DNA from: Prevotellaceae bacterium
GTDB taxonomy: Bacteria > Bacteroidota > Bacteroidia > Bacteroidales > UBA932
Assembly (NCBI GenBank): GCA_031279735.1
Contig: JAITHX010000147.1
Span: forward strand, 1-10,034
Reading direction: 5' to 3'
Length of the DNA stretch: 10,034 bases
In this document: in pieces, positions 1-6,575 of the stretch
Layout: every line of letters begins with the position of its first letter
Position numbering within the stretch: the stretch's first letter is position 1
Translations under genes and position numbers: made by a program
The notes under the pieces: generated by a model
Seen by the model: the letters and a program-made list of their open reading frames with translations, nothing else
Databases searched by the model: none
What the model was told of the DNA's origin: nothing

Positions 1-510
1 ATCGCCGAGAATATTGTTGAAATCGGGAATTTTCACACTTGCAGGCGCTGTTTCCTGAAATAGAAAAATGCTTTTTATATCTTTATTTATAAGATTATTA
101 TATTTAACATCTTCATAAAGCACATCCAATAAAACATCCAGTTCTTTTGCATACAAAGCAGACGAAAATAACAACTTATAATGCTCCTTGTTGATTAACG
201 AATTGGAGTTACGGTTTGCTTTTTCAAAGGAATTGAATCCTTTTTGAATACATATTTGCTGTAAAATTTTTGTCAAATTAAAATTTTTGTCAGGCACAAT
301 AATATCAATGTCAATCGAAAGACGTTTTGGCTTATCAAAAAGCAACATCAATGAAGTGCCGCCTTTGAATACGAAATTTAACCCCGACTCGGCAAGTCCT
401 TCCAGCAGCAAAAATGCCCTGACAAGTTTTTCCACAAGCGAAATGTCGGCTTTATGCTGTTTTGAAACGGTTTGCAACCACTCCTTTGATATACTTTTTT
501 CGTTTATCAT
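1..510 (-). CDS. AbiEii/AbiGii-type nucleotidyltransferase toxin, partial (C-terminus beyond window)
   Basis: Translating the minus strand from the ATG at 510 gives 170 uninterrupted codons to base 1, so the gene continues past the left edge. Residues 48-54 read FKGGTSL, and residues 64-71 contain LSIDIDII, together the GG-S...DxD signature of the AbiEii/DUF1814 nucleotidyltransferase fold; a further acidic stretch (ELDVLLDV, 123-130) could hold the third metal-binding acid. In characterised AbiE systems this protein is the toxin, which transfers nucleotides to tRNA and causes reversible growth arrest or abortive phage infection. The start follows the stop of the AbiEi-like gene by 27 bases, and that stop (538-540) lies in the same frame, so translation cannot begin further upstream. 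Family assignment is firm; that it acts as a toxin here is inferred from family and context. Confidence 0.85.
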   Translation of the reverse strand, partial: MINEKSISKEWLQTVSKQHKADISLVEKLVRAFLLLEGLAESGLNFVFKGGTSLMLLFDKPKRLSIDIDIIVPDKNFNLTKILQQICIQKGFNSFEKANRNSNSLINKEHYKLLFSSALYAKELDVLLDVLYEDVKYNNLINKDIKSIFLFQETAPASVKIPDFNNILGD

Positions 511-537
511 TATCCATATTTTGTCAGCAATTGCAAT

Positions 538-1257
538 TTACCGACAATTTACAATCTCTAGCAACTGCCGAATTATCTCTCTTTTTTCTTTCCGTCCGGC
601 ATAGCGCAACAATGCGTTTTTATTAATTGCAATATGCTCGAAGGCGGATTGATAAAGCGCTTCGATTTCATTTCCCTGAAATGGAAAAAATTCTTTGTCG
701 GCTGCTAAATCAACTAAAATTTTTTCCAAACTTGCTGTTTTTATACTTTCAAAATCAATTAAAGGCGACTGCGTGACGAGCGGGCGAACACAAACGGAAT
801 TTTTCAAACCGACAAGTTCGTCTTTTGTATTGCTCAATTTGAAAGTGTATTTGTTTTTTTCTTTCAAAAAATAATATACGGCGTCAATTGCAGCCCGCTC
901 TATATCGACAAAAATAATGTTAAAGTTAATGAGATTGCAGGCAAACAGATTGACAACAGACAGCTCCCAAACGCAGAAATCAACATAACGAAACTGTTTC
1001 CTGATTTGCCGATAGATTGTTTTGCTTTTCGTCGAAAGAACAGGCGTGAAATTTCTACCCGCGCCGAAAGCATAAACGCCTCTGCTAACTTTGTTAATAA
1101 TTCCTTTTTGCGTAAGCGAATGAATAAGCCAATAGATATTGTGCATAGTGATTTCGTTGTTTTCGGCTGAATATAAAGAAAACGCTTCCTGCGCCGAAAA
1201 GGATTTTCTGTCGGCGAACTCCATTTTTAATATGTTGGCGTCTATTTTTTTATACAT
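538..1257 (-). CDS. AbiEi-like winged-helix protein (DUF6577-type), putative antitoxin
   Basis: This 239-residue protein starts at the ATG at 1257, 27 bases from a Bacteroidota -7 box. Residues about 13-66 look like a winged helix-turn-helix: a helical stretch (FSAQEAFSLYS), a recognition-like helix (IYWLIHSLTQKGII) and then the wing motif SRGVYAFG at 59-66, like the RGVY motif of AbiEi antitoxins. The C-terminal part (about 160-239) is a helical, charged domain with LEKILVDL and RKEKREIIRQL. I recognise it as the type of protein that sits immediately before AbiEii genes in Bacteroidota (DUF6577, from memory). AbiEi proteins repress their own operon and neutralise AbiEii; that role is inferred here. 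The gene and its partner are AT-richer than the flanking genes, which suggests acquisition by transfer. Confidence 0.8.
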   Translation of the reverse strand: MYKKIDANILKMEFADRKSFSAQEAFSLYSAENNEITMHNIYWLIHSLTQKGIINKVSRGVYAFGAGRNFTPVLSTKSKTIYRQIRKQFRYVDFCVWELSVVNLFACNLINFNIIFVDIERAAIDAVYYFLKEKNKYTFKLSNTKDELVGLKNSVCVRPLVTQSPLIDFESIKTASLEKILVDLAADKEFFPFQGNEIEALYQSAFEHIAINKNALLRYAGRKEKREIIRQLLEIVNCR

Positions 1258-1283
1258 GTTTTATCGCCCGAAAAATTTTGCCG

Positions 1284-1291
1284 CAAAGATA
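1284..1291 (-). promoter_or_regulatory. Bacteroidota -7 box of the AbiE-like operon
   Basis: On the minus strand this reads TATCTTTG, a perfect match to the TAnnTTTG -7 consensus, 26 bases upstream of the ATG at 1257. No clear TTTG -33 box is visible at the expected 19-21 base spacing; that region is instead occupied by the palindrome at 1297-1328. Confidence 0.6.
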
Positions 1292-1296
1292 CTATG

Positions 1297-1328
1297 ATTC
1301 TGTCAGTTTTTTGAATTACTGACGGAAT
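1297..1328. promoter_or_regulatory. Inverted repeat, candidate operator of the AbiE-like operon (or weak terminator)
   Basis: Two 11-base arms, ATTCTGTCAGT (1297-1307) and ACTGACGGAAT (1318-1328), match at 10 of 11 positions around a 10-base AT-rich spacer. The palindrome covers the place where the -33 element of the AbiE-like promoter should be, as expected for an autorepressor site; AbiEi proteins of known systems bind inverted repeats in their own promoter. It also begins a few bases after the stop of the upstream outer membrane gene, so it could act as that gene's terminator. No T-tract follows it on the minus strand, which argues for the operator reading. Confidence 0.45.
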
Positions 1329-1333
1329 TATAG

Positions 1334-2545
1334 TTAATCGTAAAACCATTTCATGAACCATTGCTGGTTGATGCTGACGCCGAAATTCACCTTCACGTAA
1401 TTTTCCCCGATGAGCATGTCGCCGCTTTTGCGACCGGCGTCGGCGGAGAGGAACAGTTGTGTCTGGCTGTTTTTCAGCGGGAATACTAAACCTGCGGTTA
1501 TGCCTTTTTCGGTCAGCGTGTTTCCGCCGATAATCATGTTCGATGCGGCATAGTAAACGCCTGCCTGATACTGTACGCGCTGGAAATATGTTCGCGGCGT
1601 GCGGTAGTTCGGCACGTATGCCGCGCCCGCGCTTATTCGGTGGTTGTTGACGTATCTCATTCGCGAATCGGGCGAGGTGATCGCGCTCCAGTTTCCGAAG
1701 CGGTAATCGACGGAAAGCGACCTGTAGCTGCGTTTCGCCATGTTTTGCAATGCGGCGCCGGCGCCGAAGGTTTGCGGAAGCCAGGTGTAGGCGGTTGTTT
1801 TGGTGTTTGTCTGTCCGCTTATGGTGTTCGAGTGATATTGTTTCATAGCTATCTTGTTCCGGTAGGAATAGGTTGCGCCCGCCGAGAGCGTTGTTCCGTC
1901 GGCAATGTTTTTGACGTACATCAGACCGAACTCCGCCAGGAATTTGTCCACTTCCGTGGCGTTCGTCACGCTTTGGGTGGTTATGCTTTCCTTTCTGTTT
2001 ATCCTGCCGAAGAGGTAGGAAGCGCTGACGCCTGCCGAAAGGTTTGCGGTCAGCTTGTAGGACACGTTCAGGAACAGTCTCGACAATCCTCCCGATCCTT
2101 CGTAGAACACATACTGTTTGTCGCTGCTTCCTTCGATGTAGTTTTCGGTGGACACTCTGTACTGCACGCTGCTGAACGGGAGTATTCCTGCCGCTGCGGT
2201 GAGTCGGGGATAGAGCCGGACGCCGACCGCCACTTTTCGCACGTTGAAATTGGTTGCGTATTCCTTAACGTCGGCGTTTGAATACTGCGCTATGTTTCCC
2301 GACATAGCTATGTCGAACAGAAACGAGAGGGAATCCACTGCCGGGGCTGCGGGATTCGAGAAATTCAGCAATCCGGGCATTCTGAATCCGACGCCCGAAT
2401 TTGCCATTCCGCTCAGATGTCCGTAGGTTTCGGTGTTTATTTCGCCCAGTCCCATCATCGAGTACGGCGAGTTGGTGCTGTGCTGCGCGCGCGACGAGCA
2501 GTAGAGCGAGAGCAGCATTATGGAGAATAATAATTTCTTTTTCAT
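1334..2545 (-). CDS. Outer membrane beta-barrel protein, FadL/OmpP1-like, Bacteroidota conserved
   Basis: The 403-residue product begins with a signal peptide (MKKKLLFSIMLLSLYCSSRA, cleavage likely after residue 20). The mature N-terminus carries SPYSMMGLGEI followed by a Gly-rich GMANSGVGFR segment and LNFSNPAAP (about 61-69), a pattern resembling the start of FadL/OmpP1-type barrels, where an NPA motif follows the N-terminal hatch. The rest alternates aromatic and polar residues in many short strands (for example LSAGATYSYRNK, INRKESITTQ) and ends with an aromatic stretch (QQWFMKWFYD), as expected of an outer membrane barrel. Its ATG overlaps the stop of the DUF4270 gene by 4 bases (ATGA), so the two are probably translationally coupled. 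The transported substrate, if any, is unknown. Family-level call by pattern, not by search. Confidence 0.7.
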   Translation of the reverse strand: MKKKLLFSIMLLSLYCSSRAQHSTNSPYSMMGLGEINTETYGHLSGMANSGVGFRMPGLLNFSNPAAPAVDSLSFLFDIAMSGNIAQYSNADVKEYATNFNVRKVAVGVRLYPRLTAAAGILPFSSVQYRVSTENYIEGSSDKQYVFYEGSGGLSRLFLNVSYKLTANLSAGVSASYLFGRINRKESITTQSVTNATEVDKFLAEFGLMYVKNIADGTTLSAGATYSYRNKIAMKQYHSNTISGQTNTKTTAYTWLPQTFGAGAALQNMAKRSYRSLSVDYRFGNWSAITSPDSRMRYVNNHRISAGAAYVPNYRTPRTYFQRVQYQAGVYYAASNMIIGGNTLTEKGITAGLVFPLKNSQTQLFLSADAGRKSGDMLIGENYVKVNFGVSINQQWFMKWFYD

Positions 2546-3978
2546 CTCGGTTCGTTATACATATTATAGTACAGTTTCAAAACGGCTTTGTTGGAGGCGT
2601 ACTGCGTTCCTATCTGCAGGGAATGACTGCTGTCGCCCAATGCAAGGCGCGCGACGGTTTTCTGCATGTCGCTCATTGGAAGTCTGATTGCAAGATACAT
2701 TTTCTGATTTGCCTGCGCGAAAACCTGATTCTGAACGAACGAAGTGATGTCGAACGAATAATATGTTTTTTCTCTCGACATGAAGTCTTCAACGAGATTG
2801 CCGGTGAGGGGGATGTTTTGGGCGTCGTTCAGTATCGATTCCGATTCGCCCGATTCCGAAACTGCATATACGTTGAGGGTTCGCGGAAGCGGAACGGTTT
2901 CGTAGGTTCCGACAACGGGTTTCAGCTCCAGCACCGCCCGTTCCACCGATCCGTAGTCGCTAAGTCGGGCAAGATCGGGAATGGTCGGGAAATCCGCCTT
3001 GACATACAGACCGTCGCCGGCGGCGAGATAGGCTTGATTTCCGGACGACGAAGCGGGTATTTCCTTGTCGAGCGGGGTAAACTCGAGGGGAGTTTCCGAT
3101 CTGTCGGCTGCGATATTGTTGAACTGTCGCGCGGTGTTGATGCTGAAGGAAAGAGTTCTGTTGACCACGAAATCTTCCCTGATGTGATAGTGCAGAATCA
3201 TTTTGAAAGTCGAGTCGGCTTTCAGTCCCACGATTTGATTGACTCCGTCGCCCGCTTTGAAAGCGAATCCTTTGAAGTATTTCGCGAAGTTGTCGGCGTT
3301 TGTCACTTCTTCGGTTCCTTTTCTGATTTTGTCGAACAGATCGATGCCTATGGAGTCGGGCAGTTTGATTCGGACGGGTTCGACGGGGATGCCGCCTGTC
3401 GTTGTCCAGTTTGTGTTGTGGGGGCGCACCGGAAATTCGGCTTCGGCGAGCGGAGCGTCTTCCGTCCTAAAGGAGTTTGTATTGTAGAACGACTGCACTT
3501 CGGATGCCTCGTTGTTTATGCGTTCGGCGAGATGAAATATTTTCAGATGCATGTTTTTAGTTGTATCGCCGGCATAGGTTCCCGAAAAGCGCATTTCGAC
3601 GACTATGGAATCGAATTCAGCGTTGTTGGCTATTTCCGACACTGCGTCGGCGCGCTGTATTTCGGCGAACGAGGTCGCCGTGATTGTTCCCGCGAGCTGA
3701 CTGCCGCTGTAGGCGTTGACGTCCCTGTATCTGCCCACGAGCATTACGCTCTGGTTGTTGGTTTGAACAGAATCGACTTTCATTGTGGCGAGCGTCACGG
3801 AGCAGGTGTCGATATAAACTGTTTTGAGATTGGTGGAAAGCCATCCGGATCCCATGTTGAAATACACTTCGCTGCTGCATGCTAGCGCAAACGGAAGAAC
3901 AAAAAGCAACGGTAATTGCCGTTGCATTGCTCGAACGACCGGGGTTCCGGATTTTTTCTTTTCTGATGTTTGTTTCAT
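2542..3978 (-). CDS. DUF4270 family lipoprotein
   Basis: The 478-residue product carries a signal sequence with a lipobox-like ALAC (residues 31-34) followed by SSEVYFNMGSGWL, so it should be lipidated at Cys34. The next part (TNLKTVYIDTCSVTLATMKVDSVQTN, in two pieces 49-74) is typical of DUF4270 proteins of Bacteroidota, where residues following the lipidated Cys lead to conserved 'vDS..T......vgry.d' text; here DSVQTNNQSVMLVGRY is visible. The ATG at 3978 gives a long basic n-region with KKK; an in-frame ATG at 3927 gives a compact 17-residue signal peptide and is a possible alternative start. Function of DUF4270 is not established. Coupling to an outer membrane barrel gene suggests a surface or periplasmic partner of that barrel, which is inference. 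It follows leuC by 64 bases with no visible terminator between them. Confidence 0.82.
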   Translation of the reverse strand: MKQTSEKKKSGTPVVRAMQRQLPLLFVLPFALACSSEVYFNMGSGWLSTNLKTVYIDTCSVTLATMKVDSVQTNNQSVMLVGRYRDVNAYSGSQLAGTITATSFAEIQRADAVSEIANNAEFDSIVVEMRFSGTYAGDTTKNMHLKIFHLAERINNEASEVQSFYNTNSFRTEDAPLAEAEFPVRPHNTNWTTTGGIPVEPVRIKLPDSIGIDLFDKIRKGTEEVTNADNFAKYFKGFAFKAGDGVNQIVGLKADSTFKMILHYHIREDFVVNRTLSFSINTARQFNNIAADRSETPLEFTPLDKEIPASSSGNQAYLAAGDGLYVKADFPTIPDLARLSDYGSVERAVLELKPVVGTYETVPLPRTLNVYAVSESGESESILNDAQNIPLTGNLVEDFMSREKTYYSFDITSFVQNQVFAQANQKMYLAIRLPMSDMQKTVARLALGDSSHSLQIGTQYASNKAVLKLYYNMYNEPR

Positions 3979-4042
3979 TATATAAAATAAGTCAAACCGT
4001 TTTTATTTAACCCATGATATGATGCACGACAAGGGGAAAAGT

Positions 4043-5548
4043 TCAATCGTCGGCGCTTTTTTTTCCGTCGGGTTTCGCCTCCGGTTCCGTCGATGTTATG
4101 ATCCATTCGTCGAGATTGATTCTTGGCACCGGAATATTGCGCGGGTCGGCTATGACGCCTGCGATTGCGGCGGCGGCGGCAACCAGAGGTCCTGCCAGCA
4201 GGGTTCTCGCGCCGGGTCCCTGTCGTCCTTCAAAGTTTCGATTGGAGGTGCTTACGGCATATTTTCCGGCGGGGACTTTGTCGTCGTTCATTGCGAGACA
4301 GGCGGAGCATCCGGGCTGTCGCATTTCGAATCCGGCTTTTTCCAGAATTTCGACCAGCCCTTCCTCTATCGCCTGTTTTTCCACCGCTTTCGAACCCGGC
4401 ACGATCCACGCCGTAACGTTGTCGGCTTTTTTTCTGCCCTTCACGAAGTCGGCGAAAAGTCTGAAATCTTCTATTCGTCCGTTGGTGCAGCTCCCGAGGA
4501 AAACGTAGTCCACCGGTTTGCCGAGCAGTTTTTCGCCCGGAACGAAACCCATGTAATCGAGCATTTTTTTGAATGAGGGCAGCGAATCGCCGTCGATGGC
4601 ATTGTATTCGGGAATATTCTCTTTAACATATATGCCGGTTCCGGGATTTGTGCCGTAGGTAATCATCGGTTCGATGTCGCTCACGTCGAAAAATATTTCC
4701 TTGTCGAATATGGCGTTGGCGTCCGATTTCAGTGCGCGCCACCGTTCGACGGCGATGTCCCAGTCTTCGCCTTTGGGGGCAAATTCTCTTTCGCGCAGAT
4801 AGTCGAACGTTTTTTGGTCGGGAGCGATCATGCCTCCTCTTGCGCCGAGTTCGATGCTCATATTGCACACCGTCATCCGCTCTTCCATGCTCATGTTGAC
4901 GATTATTTCCCCGTCGTACTCGATAAAGTAGCCTGTTGCGCCGCCCGTTCCCATTCTGGCGATAACGTAGAGCACAACATCCTTCGCCGTAACCATCTTC
5001 CGGAGCTTGCCCCAGATAGATACTTTCATTTTTAACGGTTTGGGCTGCAGGATGCATTGGGAGGCGAGGGTCATTTCCACCTCGCTGGTGCCTATGCCGA
5101 AAGCTATGCTTCCGAAGGCGCCGTGGGTGGAAGTGTGGCTGTCGCCGCAGACTATGGTCATGCCGGGCAGCGTCAGTCCGTTCTCCGGCCCCACCACATG
5201 CACTATTCCGTTCTTCTCGTGTCCGAGACCGAAAAACGACACTCCAAACTCGCGCGCGTTTTGTTCAAGAGTATCAATTTGAAACTTCGACACGGGGTCT
5301 TTCACCGGCTTGTCCTGATCTGCCGTCGGGATATTATGATCGACAGTGCAAAAGGTATTTTCAGGTCTGAAGACATTAAGATTTCTGTTTCTTAATCCGT
5401 CGAATGCCTGAGGACTCGTTACCTCATGACAATAATGTATGTCGATATACAACTGATCGGGACCGTCTTCCACAGACGACACTACATGGGCGTCCCAGAT
5501 TTTGTCGAAAAGCGTCAATCCGTCTTTTCTTTCATTTACATCATTCAT
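4043..5548 (-). CDS. leuC: 3-isopropylmalate dehydratase large subunit
   Basis: LeuC with LeuD isomerises 2-isopropylmalate to 3-isopropylmalate in leucine biosynthesis, using a [4Fe-4S] cluster. The start chosen is the ATG at 5548 (501 residues), where similarity begins (LTLFDKIWDAHVV, 11-23); the frame stays open further upstream but shows no family sequence. Aconitase-family hallmarks are clear: EVTSPQAFDGLR (42-53), VCGDSHTSTHGAFG (133-146), GIGTSEVE (151-158), the cluster ligands GSCTNGR (Cys354) and GCSACLAMN (Cys414, Cys417), and STSNRNFEGRQG (433-444). It is some 35 residues longer than the usual 465-470, mainly through a charged C-terminal tail after about residue 475 ending KKSADD. 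leuD is not adjacent: the next gene on the same strand is the DUF4270 lipoprotein. leuA, leuB and leuD must lie elsewhere or beyond the window. Confidence 0.96.
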   Translation of the reverse strand: MNDVNERKDGLTLFDKIWDAHVVSSVEDGPDQLYIDIHYCHEVTSPQAFDGLRNRNLNVFRPENTFCTVDHNIPTADQDKPVKDPVSKFQIDTLEQNAREFGVSFFGLGHEKNGIVHVVGPENGLTLPGMTIVCGDSHTSTHGAFGSIAFGIGTSEVEMTLASQCILQPKPLKMKVSIWGKLRKMVTAKDVVLYVIARMGTGGATGYFIEYDGEIIVNMSMEERMTVCNMSIELGARGGMIAPDQKTFDYLREREFAPKGEDWDIAVERWRALKSDANAIFDKEIFFDVSDIEPMITYGTNPGTGIYVKENIPEYNAIDGDSLPSFKKMLDYMGFVPGEKLLGKPVDYVFLGSCTNGRIEDFRLFADFVKGRKKADNVTAWIVPGSKAVEKQAIEEGLVEILEKAGFEMRQPGCSACLAMNDDKVPAGKYAVSTSNRNFEGRQGPGARTLLAGPLVAAAAAIAGVIADPRNIPVPRINLDEWIITSTEPEAKPDGKKSADD

Positions 5549-5577
5549 TTTGAAACACGAAGTGTTAAAAATTCGTG

Positions 5578-5585
5578 CAAAAGTA
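5578..5585 (-). promoter_or_regulatory. Bacteroidota -7 box of leuC
   Basis: The minus strand reads TACTTTTG, a perfect TAnnTTTG match, 29 bases upstream of the leuC ATG at 5548. This spacing supports 5548 as the true start. No convincing -33 TTTG is seen in the AT-rich stretch upstream. Confidence 0.6.
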
Positions 5586-5720
5586 GGAAAAAAAATTATG
5601 AATCGCGCTTCGGAAATTAAGAATTGAGAATCAGGAATTAAAGGATGTCGAATAAACAACTTGTTACAGTTCCGGAAGTTTTTTATCGCATGGCGGAAGT
5701 TTGTGAGGTTTTTCACCGCA

Positions 5721-5942
5721 GCATATATTCGCCCTTGTTCCTTTATATAAGGGATTGTGCGTTTTTTCACCGCGTCGCGGTGTTTTTTTCACCGCAGAGG
5801 GCGCAAAGGCTTCGCAGAGGGCGCAAAGGCTTCGCGTCCTTTGCAAAGCCCTTGCGCCCTTTGCAAAAGACGCGAAGCCTTTGCGCCCTCTGCGAAGCCT
5901 TTGCGCCCTCTGCGGTAAAAAAACACCGCTATGCGGTGAAAA
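5721..5942. repeat. Composite repeat A: very long near-perfect hairpin of GCAGAGGGCGCAAAGG-type units
   Basis: The left part (5721-5763) holds GCATATATTC and a small palindrome CCTTTATATAAGGG. From 5764 to 5942 the sequence is one large palindrome: left arm 5764-5848, loop 5849-5858, right arm 5859-5942. The arms match almost base for base, with one indel and only a few mismatches. Within the left arm a 20-bp unit, GCAGAGGGCGCAAAGGCTTC, is repeated directly twice, then inverted in the right arm. Each outer end carries a small CACCGC-NNN-GCGGTG stem-loop (5768-5782 and 5924-5938). Open frames run through it on both strands only because the unit lacks stops; they are not genes. It lies within the roughly 1 kb stretch between leuC and the yjbQ-type gene. 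Function unknown. Confidence 0.85.
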
Positions 5943-5990
5943 CACCGTCAATTTATTTCGTGACAATTCCTAAGTTATTTCTAACACATC

Positions 5991-6083
5991 CCTAACCACT
6001 AATTACTGCCGGCTCAGTGTCTCCGTCTCTCTCCACCCGTCCGGTAGGCACTAACCACTAACCACTAACCACTAACCACTAAT
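5991..6083. repeat. Heptamer tandem array CACTAAC, interrupted
   Basis: Four perfect CACTAAC copies plus a partial one occupy 6049-6082. The end sequence CTAACCACTAATTA also occurs once at 5992-6005, separated from the main array by about 45 unrelated bases. The array is directly preceded by CGTCCGGTAGGC (6038-6049), which recurs in near-identical form before the heptamer array at 6534. Confidence 0.8.
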
Positions 6084-6088
6084 TAATT

Positions 6089-6435
6089 GGTTCTACAGGG
6101 AATTGTGTGGAAAAAGTTTGCGGTGTTTTTGTAACGCAAGGGGCGCAGAGGCTTCGCAAAGGGCGCAAGGGCTTCGCGTCCTTTGCGAAGAGTGCCGGCT
6201 GCCGGTCTTGATCCGCAACCTCCAACGACCTTGCGCAAAGGACGCGAAGCCCCTGCGTCCTCTGCGAAGCCTCTGCGCCCTTTGCGGTGAAAAAGCACCG
6301 CGACGCGGTGAATAACCGCACAATCCCTTAATAAGGAAATAAGGGGATAAGGGTGAATATATGCCGTCAGGGCTGCTAAGGGCACTTTGAAAAATAAGGG
6401 TTTTATGGCTTTTCCACACAATTCCCAGTAGAACC
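6089..6435. mobile_element. 347-bp element with 26-bp terminal inverted repeats (candidate MITE), containing composite repeat B
   Basis: The ends, 6089-6114 (starting GGTTCTACAGGGAATTGTG) and 6410-6435, are inverted copies with one mismatch in 26 bases. Inside lies composite repeat B: arms 6136-6187 and 6234-6285 (52 bases each, few mismatches) form a long hairpin around a 46-base loop that includes GCCGGCTGCCGG. Beside it are a CACCGCGACGCGGTG stem-loop (6296-6310) and a segment ending at 6364 that, read on the minus strand, matches 5721-5844 of composite repeat A. There is no transposase and no credible gene. A target-site duplication is not clear, since both flanks are AT-rich. Short length, terminal repeats and strong internal secondary structure fit a non-autonomous element, but mobility is inferred. 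Confidence 0.5.
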
Positions 6436-6436
6436 T

Positions 6437-6487
6437 TAAAAATTAATAAAAAACCCTCGACATTGTTCGCAACAATGTCGAGGGTTT
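6437..6487 (-). terminator. Intrinsic terminator of the yjbQ-type gene and probably the sigma operon
   Basis: A perfect 17-bp stem (6451-6467 with 6471-6487, core CCCTCGACATTGTT) closes on a 3-base CGC loop. Read on the minus strand the stem is followed by TTTTTTATTAATTTTT, a good U-tract. It lies about 80 bases past the stop codon at 6569, in the right orientation to end the minus-strand operon. On the plus strand only a short T run follows, so it is mainly a minus-strand terminator. Confidence 0.85.
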
Positions 6488-6533
6488 ATTCCAAATGGCA
6501 ATTACTGATGCCACATTCCTAAACGTCCGATAG

Positions 6534-6575
6534 GTAATTTTTAATTCTTAATTCTTAATTCTTAATTCTTAATTT
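6534..6575. repeat. Heptamer tandem array TTAATTC
   Basis: About five copies of TTAATTC (AATTAAG on the other strand) run from 6534 to 6575 and provide the stop codon of the yjbQ-type gene at 6569-6571. The array is preceded by CGTCCGATAGGT (6524-6535), nearly the same 12-mer that precedes the CACTAAC array at 6049. The same heptamer makes up the inverted repeat at 9654-9763. Confidence 0.85.

Noticed and set aside
287..604. 105-codon plus-strand open frame across the AbiEii start
   Set aside because: It is antisense to both AbiE-like genes, whose motifs are clear on the minus strand.
2401..3885. 494-codon open frame on the plus strand, antisense to the DUF4270 gene
   Set aside because: It lies exactly opposite a well-supported lipoprotein gene with a signal peptide and ATGA coupling; its sequence has no signal, domain or sensible start context and is a shadow of GC-rich codon use.
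5549..5770. Upstream extension of leuC to 5770
   Set aside because: The extra 74 residues lie in non-coding DNA and repeat A, have no LeuC similarity, and would begin upstream of the TAnnTTTG box found 29 bases before the ATG at 5548.
5645..6421. Several 70-116 codon open frames on both strands through the repeat region
   Set aside because: All six frames read through the stop-free GCAGAGGGCGCAAAGG units and give the same Arg/Ala/Leu-rich text from the repeats in different frames; none has a promoter or family sequence.
5991..6575. CRISPR array
   Set aside because: The repeats are 7-bp head-to-tail copies or palindromic units with no unique spacers of regular length, and there are no cas genes.
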